Shown here in pieces: positions 54,116-60,830 of a stretch of DNA of 60,830 bases. The stretch lies in the NCBI GenBank assembly GCA_900472785.1, contig UCJH01000051.1, forward strand, positions 1 through 60,830, in the 5' to 3' direction. Source of the DNA: Hyphomicrobiales bacterium. Lineage in GTDB: Bacteria > Pseudomonadota > Alphaproteobacteria > Rhizobiales > Rhizobiaceae. The notes beneath the pieces are model-generated. The model ran no database searches. It was not told where the DNA came from and was given only the letters and a program-made list of their open reading frames with translations. The stretch's first letter is position 1. Every line of letters starts with the position of its first letter. The position numbers and the translations under genes were made by a program.

Positions 54116-55018
54116 ATGAAACGACTTCTGTCCAGCATCACCGATGGCAAGGGCTTCGACATCGCGCTCGTTGCTTTCCCGCTCGGTTATCTCTTCCTCA
54201 TGTCCGGCCTGCCGCTCCTCTACAATGTCGTGATGAGCTTCCAGGAGGTGGACATGTTCAGCCTGGGAAGTTTCTGGCGGCCATTCGTCGGCCTGAAGAA
54301 CTATCGCGACCTGTTTGCCCAACCGGAAACCCTGCCGATCCTCTACAATACCGGGATTTTCGTCGCTGCCTCGATTGCCGGGCAGTTTCTGCTCGGCTTC
54401 GGGCTGGCGCTGTTCTTCTGGACCAATTTTCCCGGAGCGTCCTGGCTTCGCGGGCTGTTCCTGGTGTCTTGGGTCATGCCCGGCCTCGTCGTCGGCGCCA
54501 TCTGGAACTGGATCCTGTCCGGGGATTTCGGAGTGCTGAATTTCCTGCTGCGCGAGACCGGCATCATCGACGGCAACATCTTCTGGCGTTCCGACCCGAA
54601 CTTTTCGCTCTGGGCGGTCATCATCGCCAATATCTGGCTTGGCATGGCCTTCAATATGATCCTCCTCTCCGTCGGCCTCTCGGCGATCCCGAAGGACCTC
54701 TATGAAGCGGCCGAACTGGACGGGGCCAATGCCTTCCAGCGTTTCTGGACGATCACTTTGCCGATGATGCGCTCGACCATCGGCGCGATCATCTCGCTCG
54801 GCCTGATCTTCACCCTGCAGCAATTCGACCTCTTTGCCGCCATCACCTCGGGCGGACCGAACAATTCGTCCAACGTCACGCAATACTGGGCGTGGGATCT
54901 CTCGTTCCGGCAGTATGATTTCGCCAAGGGTGCAACGATCTCCGTCATCATGATCGTCTTCGTGATGTTCGCTTCGGTCGTCTATGTCCGCTCGACCCGC
55001 CACGAGGTGCGGGGATGA
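54116..55018 (+). CDS. Sugar ABC transporter permease (MalF-like)
   Basis: The 300-residue membrane protein has GFDIALVAFPLGYLFLMSGL and an EAA loop SAIPKDLYEAAELDGANAFQ. Start ATG 54116 follows GAGGGCAAC. Partner of the next permease, which overlaps it by 4 bases. Confidence 0.92.
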   Translation: MKRLLSSITDGKGFDIALVAFPLGYLFLMSGLPLLYNVVMSFQEVDMFSLGSFWRPFVGLKNYRDLFAQPETLPILYNTGIFVAASIAGQFLLGFGLALFFWTNFPGASWLRGLFLVSWVMPGLVVGAIWNWILSGDFGVLNFLLRETGIIDGNIFWRSDPNFSLWAVIIANIWLGMAFNMILLSVGLSAIPKDLYEAAELDGANAFQRFWTITLPMMRSTIGAIISLGLIFTLQQFDLFAAITSGGPNNSSNVTQYWAWDLSFRQYDFAKGATISVIMIVFVMFASVVYVRSTRHEVRG

Positions 55019-55842
55019 GCGAGACGATGCGCAACCGCCTGATGCTGGCGACCGCCATTGTGCTGGCGGCCATCTACCTGTTTCCGTTGTACTGGATGTA
55101 CATTACCGCCTTGAAGACGGGCTCGGCGATGTTCGCGACGCCGCCGCAGTTCTGGCCCAGCGATCCGCAGTGGCATATCTATGGCGATGTCTGGCAGAGC
55201 CGCAATGTGGGGCGGTATCTGGCAAATTCGCTGCTGATCGCCTGTGGTGCCGTCGCGCTGATCTGCGTGCTGGGCGTCGGTTGTGCCTATGTACTGGCGC
55301 GTTATCGCAACGTCTGGGTCGATATCGGCCTGTTCCTCATCCTGATGCTGCAGGTGCTGCCGGCGTCGCTGATGATTACGCCGATCTTCGTCGGTTTCTC
55401 GCAGATCGGCCTTCTGGCGAGCCCGCGCTTTGCCGTGATCCTCGCGATTGCCGCGAAAAGCATGCCGTTCTTCGTCGTACTGGTGCGCGCCACGTTCATG
55501 AGCGTGCCTCAGGAGCTTGAGGAGGCCGCCCTCGTCGACGGCAATTCGCGCATCGGCGCCTTCTGGCATATCGTCCTGCCGTTGGCGCGCAACGGCATCC
55601 TCGTCAGCGCCATCCTGATCTTCATGCAGGCCTTCGGCGAATTCGTCTATTCGAAGTCGATCATCCAGGCGGTGGAACTGCAACCGGCCAGCGTCGGGCT
55701 GAATTCCTTCATGGGGCCGAACACCAACGAGTGGAACAACATCATGGCCTACGCGACGATGTATGTGACGCCGATCCTCGCCATCTTCGTCCTTCTGCAG
55801 CGCCGTATCGTTTCCGGCCTCACCTCGGGAGCCCTCAAATGA
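55015..55842 (+). CDS. Sugar ABC transporter permease (MalG-like)
   Basis: The 275-residue permease has the EAA loop SVPQELEEAALVDGNSRIGA and a C-terminal LLQRRIVSGLTSGALK, a hallmark of MalG-type proteins. It overlaps the upstream permease and the ATPase by 4 bases each. Confidence 0.93.
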   Translation: MSETMRNRLMLATAIVLAAIYLFPLYWMYITALKTGSAMFATPPQFWPSDPQWHIYGDVWQSRNVGRYLANSLLIACGAVALICVLGVGCAYVLARYRNVWVDIGLFLILMLQVLPASLMITPIFVGFSQIGLLASPRFAVILAIAAKSMPFFVVLVRATFMSVPQELEEAALVDGNSRIGAFWHIVLPLARNGILVSAILIFMQAFGEFVYSKSIIQAVELQPASVGLNSFMGPNTNEWNNIMAYATMYVTPILAIFVLLQRRIVSGLTSGALK

Positions 55843-56906
55843 CCCTCCAGATCGAACTGTCCGGCGTCAACAAATATTATGGCGCCTTCCATGCGCTGAA
55901 GAACATCGACCTTGCCATCGAGAAGGGAAGCTTTGTTGCGCTTGTCGGGCCGTCCGGCTGCGGCAAGTCGACGCTTCTGCGTTCGCTGGCCGGTCTTGAG
56001 AGCATATCGACCGGCGACTTGCGCATTGCCGGCGACCTGATGAATTCGGTGCCACCGCGCAAGCGCGATGTCGCCATGGTCTTCCAGACCTATGCGCTTT
56101 ACCCGCACATGACCGTCGAGCAAAACCTGACCTACAGCCTGCGCATCCGCGGCGCCAGCAAGGCCGAAATGAAGAAAGCGGCAGCCGAGGTGGCGGCTAC
56201 CACCGGCCTTTCGGCGCTGCTTGGACGTTACCCCCGCGAGCTTTCCGGCGGCCAGCGCCAGCGCGTCGCCATGAGCCGGGCGATCATCCGCAATCCGAAG
56301 GCATTCCTGTTCGATGAGCCGCTCTCCAATCTCGATGCGGCGCTTCGGGTGCATATGCGCAAGGAAATCCGCATGCTGCACGACCGGCTCGGTGCAACTT
56401 CGGTCTATGTCACGCACGACCAGATCGAGGCGATGACCATGGCCGACCATGTCGTCGTCATGCGCGATGGCATCATCGAGCAGCAGGGGCGTCCGCTCGA
56501 TCTCTACGACCGGCCGGCCAACAAGTTCGTTGCCGGCTTCATCGGGTCGCCCGCGATGAATTTCATTCCGGCAACGGTCGGTGCGGATGGCCTTTCGCTG
56601 GTGACCCATGTCGGGGAACCGCAGACGATCGTCCTGGACCGGGCGCTCGATCCCGGACGCACTGTCACCGCGGGCTTGCGGCCGGAGCATCTGCATGCCG
56701 TGGATGCAGGGCAGGGTACCTTCCGCTTTCCCGTTGGCATCGTCGAGACGACGGGCTCTGCAACCTATATCTCGACGGCAACGGCCCCGGAGATCACCAT
56801 CGTCGATACGGCGCGCCGTTCGATCAGGGCAGGCGATGTCGTCGAGCTTTCGATCCGGCCTTCGGATGTCCATGTCTTCGATGCCGATACCGGTATCCGC
56901 CTCTGA
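55839..56906 (+). CDS. Sugar ABC transporter ATPase (MalK/UgpC-like)
   Basis: The 355-residue ATPase has Walker A GPSGCGKSTL, FQTYALYPHMTVEQNL, signature LSGGQRQRVAMSRAI, Walker B LFDEPLSNLDAAL, H-loop YVTHDQIEAMTMAD and a TOBE domain (GLRPEHLHAVDAG). It energises the importer and, as in MalK, the C-terminal part may interact with other regulators. Confidence 0.94.
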   Translation: MTLQIELSGVNKYYGAFHALKNIDLAIEKGSFVALVGPSGCGKSTLLRSLAGLESISTGDLRIAGDLMNSVPPRKRDVAMVFQTYALYPHMTVEQNLTYSLRIRGASKAEMKKAAAEVAATTGLSALLGRYPRELSGGQRQRVAMSRAIIRNPKAFLFDEPLSNLDAALRVHMRKEIRMLHDRLGATSVYVTHDQIEAMTMADHVVVMRDGIIEQQGRPLDLYDRPANKFVAGFIGSPAMNFIPATVGADGLSLVTHVGEPQTIVLDRALDPGRTVTAGLRPEHLHAVDAGQGTFRFPVGIVETTGSATYISTATAPEITIVDTARRSIRAGDVVELSIRPSDVHVFDADTGIRL

Positions 56907-56910
56907 CCAG

Positions 56911-56943
56911 CAAAACGTTTTTTCTCGATAAAAATACGTTTTG
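56911..56943. promoter_or_regulatory. AT-rich inverted repeat before the SDR gene
   Basis: CAAAACGT (56911-56918) and ACGTTTTG (56936-56943) are perfect arms, and the T-run and A-run extend the match to 13 of 14 positions. It begins 4 bases after the ATPase stop. A CTTGACA element follows at 56948, and TATTCC at 56971 is spaced 16 bases from TTGACA, a fair rhizobial promoter. The repeat can be an operator or a weak bidirectional terminator. Confidence 0.5.
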
Positions 56944-56952
56944 AGAGCTTGA

Positions 56953-57765
<813 letters not shown>

Positions 57766-57810
57766 TTCGACTGCCGTGTACAGGACGAGCCGGCGCGGTA
57801 TAATCGGGCC

Positions 57811-58197
57811 ATGACCGAGACAACTTCGCCACCCCTTCGCCCGATCCTGCGCGTCGACTTTCCGCATGCCGAAAGGCTCGGGCGTGGCAAGATAGCCCTG
57901 CTCGAGCATATTCGCGAGACAGGCTCGATATCGGCCGCCGGCCGCGCCATGGACATGTCCTATCGGCGCGCCTGGCTGCTTGTCAGCGCCCTGAACGCCA
58001 TGTTTTCCGAGCCCTCGGTCGAATCCCAGCGCGGTGGAAAACAGGGCGGCGGCGCTGCCGTGACCCTTTTCGGAGAAGAATTGATCCGGCGGTTCCGGGC
58101 AATGGAGGCCCGGCTCGAAACGGCGATCGCCGACGACCTCGCCTGGCTTGCAAGGAACCAAAGTGTTGCCGTCAAGGATCCAGAGCCACGCTCTTGA
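57811..58197 (+). CDS. modE: ModE-like regulator, N-terminal DNA-binding domain only
   Basis: The 128-residue protein has the LysR-like winged helix of Mod[21 protein letters not shown] and [19 protein letters not shown], about residues 27-65. The molybdate-binding Mop/TOBE half is absent. Such short ModE-like proteins occur in rhizobia. It overlaps the 3' end of modC by 26 bases in the opposite orientation, so it may also affect modC message by transcription interference. Confidence 0.88.
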   Translation: MTETTSPPLRPILRVDFPHAERLGRGKIALLEHIRETGSISAAGRAMDMSYRRAWLLVSALNAMFSEPSVESQRGGKQGGGAAVTLFGEELIRRFRAMEARLETAIADDLAWLARNQSVAVKDPEPRS

Positions 58198-59248
58198 TGA
58201 CGGCATGCAGCCTCATGCCGACCGTGAGGCCGAGCCGCTCGCCGGACAGTGCCGTGATGCGGGAAACGATGATGTTGCCGCCGCAGTTCACCCGCACATC
58301 GATCGCACCATGATCTTCGATGCCGATTTCCGCGACCGTCCCGTCTAAAATGTTGAGTGCGCTGACACCTTCCGGACGAACGGTCGCCAGCATGACATCG
58401 CGGGATGCGATATGCAGTCGGACCATCCGTCCTGCCGGCAGGGCAATTTTAGGGACGATAAAGCGTGTTGCTCCGGCACGAATGACGGTCAGCCGCCTGT
58501 CGCCCTGATCGTTTGTACCGACAATGCCCTCGATGACGACACCGGCTTCCCGTCGCCCGACCGTCATCGTCAGTTCCGGAAGGCTGAGGATCGTCGCCGC
58601 ATCGCCGGACGCCGTGACCCGCCCGTTTTCAAGCGCCACGACGGTGTTTGCCAGCCTTGCGACCTCCGCGATCGCGTGGCTGACATAGACGATCGGGATG
58701 TGCGTTTCGTCGCGCAGGCGTTCGAGATAGGGGAGGATTTCAGCCTTGCGTGCCTCGTCCAGCGCTGCCAGCGGTTCGTCCATCAGAAGCAGCCGCGGGT
58801 TCGACAGCAGCGCCCGACCGATGGCGATCCGCTGCTTCTCGCCGCCGGACAAAGTGTTCGGTGCCCGCTCCATCAATGGCTCGACGTCGAGCAAGGCGAT
58901 AATCCTGTCGAAATCGCCGCCCGTCGGTTTCCGATCCGCAAACCATCGGCCGTAGGTGAGGTTGTGCCGGACGTTCAGATGCGGAAAAAGCCGGCCCTCC
59001 TGAAAGACATAACCGAAACGACGCTTGTATGGCGGCAGGAAAATGCCCTTTTCCATATCGACGATCACATCGCCGTCGAGCACGATCCGTCCGCTCTCGG
59101 CACGCAGCAGTCCGGCAATGATGTTGATCAGCGTGGTCTTTCCTGATCCGGACCGGCCGAACAGTGCGGTGACGCCGCCTTCCGAGGAAAAGGCTGCGTC
59201 GACGGAAAACCCGCCCAGCCTGTGCCGTACATCGACGTTCAGCGTCAT
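58172..59248 (-). CDS. modC: Molybdate ABC transporter ATPase
   Basis: The 358-residue ATPase has Walker [31 protein letters not shown], signature [20 protein letters not shown], Walker [15 protein letters not shown] and a C-terminal Mop domain ([36 protein letters not shown]) that binds molybdate and can inhibit transport. It starts inside the modB end (4-base overlap). Length matches ModC (about 355). Confidence 0.95.
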   Translation of the reverse strand: MTLNVDVRHRLGGFSVDAAFSSEGGVTALFGRSGSGKTTLINIIAGLLRAESGRIVLDGDVIVDMEKGIFLPPYKRRFGYVFQEGRLFPHLNVRHNLTYGRWFADRKPTGGDFDRIIALLDVEPLMERAPNTLSGGEKQRIAIGRALLSNPRLLLMDEPLAALDEARKAEILPYLERLRDETHIPIVYVSHAIAEVARLANTVVALENGRVTASGDAATILSLPELTMTVGRREAGVVIEGIVGTNDQGDRRLTVIRAGATRFIVPKIALPAGRMVRLHIASRDVMLATVRPEGVSALNILDGTVAEIGIEDHGAIDVRVNCGGNIIVSRITALSGERLGLTVGMRLHAVIKSVALDP

Positions 59249-60006
59249 GCCCGTTCCACCCGCCGGGCCGCCCGGCTCGCCAGCAGTTCGGATAGCATCA
59301 GGGCGGCCATGGAGATGACGATGGAAATGATCGTCAGGCGCATGGCGCCGGCATCCCCGCCGGGCACTTGGGTGAACGTGTAGATCGCCGCGGACAGCGT
59401 CTGGGTTTCGCCGGGGATGTTGGAGACGAAGGTGATCGTCGCGCCGAATTCGCCCATCGCTTTGGCGAAGGAGAGGATCATGCCGGCGATCAGGCCTGGG
59501 ATGATCAGCGGCAGCGTGACGGTGGCGAAAACCCATATCGGCCCGGCACCGAGCGTCGAGGCCGCCTGTTCCAGCCTAAGATCCACGGCTTCGATCGATA
59601 GCCGGATGCTGCGCACCATCAGCGGAAAGCCCATGATCGCGCAGGCAAGGGCAGCACCCGTCCAGCGGAACGAGAAGACCAGACCAATGGTCTCGGCCAG
59701 AAAGGCGCCGATCGGTCCGCGTTTCCCGAACAGGATGAGGAGAAGATAGCCGGTGACGACCGGCGGCAGGATCAGCGGCAGGTGGACGAGCCCGTTGACA
59801 ATCGATTTTCCCCAGAACCGGCCGCGGGCCAGGATCAGCGCGATGGCAATGCCGAAGGGCAGGCTGGCGAGCATGGCGACGGCCGAGACGCGCAGGCTCA
59901 AGCGGATCGCCGTCCACTCCGCATCGCTCAAGGCCAGCCAGTCCAAATGCACGCTCCGTTTTGTGCGGCGCAAAAGGACGCCGTCTCCGCCGTTCTCACC
60001 CGTCAC
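59245..60006 (-). CDS. modB: Molybdate ABC transporter permease
   Basis: The 253-residue permease has [20 protein letters not shown] and the EAA-like segment [40 protein letters not shown], typical of ModB. The frame's GTG at 60006 gives 253 residues; GTG 59952 ([12 protein letters not shown]) gives 235, closer to the family length, and may be the real start. Neither has a clear ribosome site. Confidence 0.9.
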   Translation of the reverse strand: MTGENGGDGVLLRRTKRSVHLDWLALSDAEWTAIRLSLRVSAVAMLASLPFGIAIALILARGRFWGKSIVNGLVHLPLILPPVVTGYLLLILFGKRGPIGAFLAETIGLVFSFRWTGAALACAIMGFPLMVRSIRLSIEAVDLRLEQAASTLGAGPIWVFATVTLPLIIPGLIAGMILSFAKAMGEFGATITFVSNIPGETQTLSAAIYTFTQVPGGDAGAMRLTIISIVISMAALMLSELLASRAARRVERA

Positions 60007-60070
60007 TCCTGATGGGCAACCGGCAGACGATAGGCGCTCCGGCGGCAGGCCGCCAGAGCGCGGTTTGGTC

Positions 60071-60830
60071 TTATTTCAGGATCGTGAAGCCCTGTGCTTC
60101 GAAGAGGGCGGCAGCCTTGTCGGACTTCACGAAGTCTACATAGGCGGCGGCTGCCGGGCTCTTGCTGTCGGCGGTAATGGCGATCGGATAGATGATCGGC
60201 GGGTGGCTGTCTTCCGGGAAGGTGCCGGCAACCTTTACGCCCGGATCGGCAACGGCATCCGTCTGGTAGACGATGCCATAGGGCGCTTCGCCCTTGGAGA
60301 CGAGCAGGAGCGCCGCACGAACGTTTTCCGCACCCGCTACCTTGCTCTCGACCGACGACCAGACGCCGAGCTTTTCCAGCGCTGCCTTGCCATATTTGCC
60401 GGCCGGAACGGAATCGACCGCCCCCATGGCCAGCCTGCCGTCACCTATGAGGCCGGCGAGGTCGAAGCCCTGCTTGATATCGACGGCAGCGGCATCCTTG
60501 CCAGCCACCAGAACCAGGCGATTGCCCAGAAGGTTTGCCCGGGTGTCGTCCTTGACCAGTTTCTTCTCCGCGAGATAATCCATCCAGGCAAGGTCGGCCG
60601 AGATGAAGATGTCGGCCGGGGCGCCGGATTCCACCTGCTTTGCCAGGGCGGAACTTGCGGCATAAGAGACCGTCGTTTCGTTGCCGGATGCCTTCTGCCA
60701 TTCTGTGTTGACGGCATCGAGCGCATTTTTCAGGCTGGCGGCGGCAAAGATGGTGACTTTTTCCGCTGCAAGGGCTCCAGCGCCGAGCGGCAGGCTGGCA
60801 AGCCAAAGCGCGCCGAGGGCAGCTCCGAAA
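60071..60830 (-). CDS. modA: Molybdate ABC transporter binding protein (5' end cut by window)
   Basis: The frame is open to the window end; the start and first signal-peptide residues lie beyond it. The visible part begins FGAALGALWLASLPLGAGAL, a signal-peptide core, and continues AEKVTIFAAASLKNALDAVN, VSYAASSALAKQVESGAPAD, IFISADLAWMDYLAEKKLVK, with the ModA Ser/Ala loops that bind molybdate. C-terminal FVKSDKAAALFEAQGFTILK matches ModA. It is the first gene of modABC; the promoter with any Mo box lies outside the window. Confidence 0.94.
   Translation of the reverse strand, partial: FGAALGALWLASLPLGAGALAAEKVTIFAAASLKNALDAVNTEWQKASGNETTVSYAASSALAKQVESGAPADIFISADLAWMDYLAEKKLVKDDTRANLLGNRLVLVAGKDAAAVDIKQGFDLAGLIGDGRLAMGAVDSVPAGKYGKAALEKLGVWSSVESKVAGAENVRAALLLVSKGEAPYGIVYQTDAVADPGVKVAGTFPEDSHPPIIYPIAITADSKSPAAAAYVDFVKSDKAAALFEAQGFTILK

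Overview
The window is GC-rich, tightly packed alphaproteobacterial DNA. Gene content points to a Rhizobiaceae-type organism (Rhizobium, Agrobacterium or Ensifer relatives): a hut pathway with hutF and N-formylglutamate deformylase, the glxBCD-glnT block, soxBDAG, a GlpS/GlpT-like double-ATPase transporter, and many solute ABC importers. I saw no tRNA, rRNA, IS element, phage gene or CRISPR array. Almost everything is catabolism and uptake, in operons with 4-nt ATGA overlaps.

Layout. (1) 1-5150: RND efflux pump and adaptor (minus) divergent from a TetR repressor, with two palindromic operators between. (2) 5233-13064: a cassette headed by a HutC-like GntR repressor, with a polar amino-acid ABC importer, a histidine ammonia-lyase (HAL) paralog that lacks the Ala-Ser-Gly needed for the MIO cofactor, an N-methyl-amino-acid oxidase and a frameshifted ureohydrolase. 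(3) 13068-21992: the histidine utilisation locus (hutD; hutUGHI on minus; hutF-hutC on plus), with a Phd/VapC-type toxin-antitoxin pair between hutD and hutU. (4) 22045-22475: two small conserved-looking proteins of unknown role. (5) 22780-35908: sarcosine-oxidase-type soxBDAG, a GlxA-type AraC regulator, an XRE-cupin regulator, a second toxin-antitoxin pair, glxBCD, glnT and purU. Together these look like an N-methylglutamate (methylamine/sarcosine) nitrogen and one-carbon module. (6) 36343-48149: a glycerol-type ABC importer with two ATPases, then two ways to phosphorylate dihydroxyacetone: a one-piece DhaK-DhaL kinase and a complete separate phosphorelay (EI, HPr, DhaM, DhaL, DhaK). (7) 48160-57765: FAD oxidoreductase, LacI regulator, Gfo/Idh/MocA dehydrogenase, TIM-barrel isomerase, sugar ABC importer and SDR dehydrogenase. 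(8) 57811-60830: one-domain ModE and modABC for molybdate, with modA cut by the window end.

The most original part is the 5.2-13.1 kb cassette. A MIO-less HAL cannot easily deaminate a free amino acid, but a HAL-fold enzyme of this kind (ergothionase) eliminates trimethylamine from a betaine. With a HutC-like repressor, an N-methyl-amino-acid oxidase and the urocanate pathway next door, the cassette may feed methylated histidine derivatives into hut. Its ATPase gene has no ordinary start codon and its ureohydrolase has a one-base frameshift, so the cassette may be decaying, or those two genes may use unusual expression signals. The second notable system is the stand-alone EI-HPr-DhaM-DhaL-DhaK phosphorelay sitting beside an apparently redundant dihydroxyacetone kinase.
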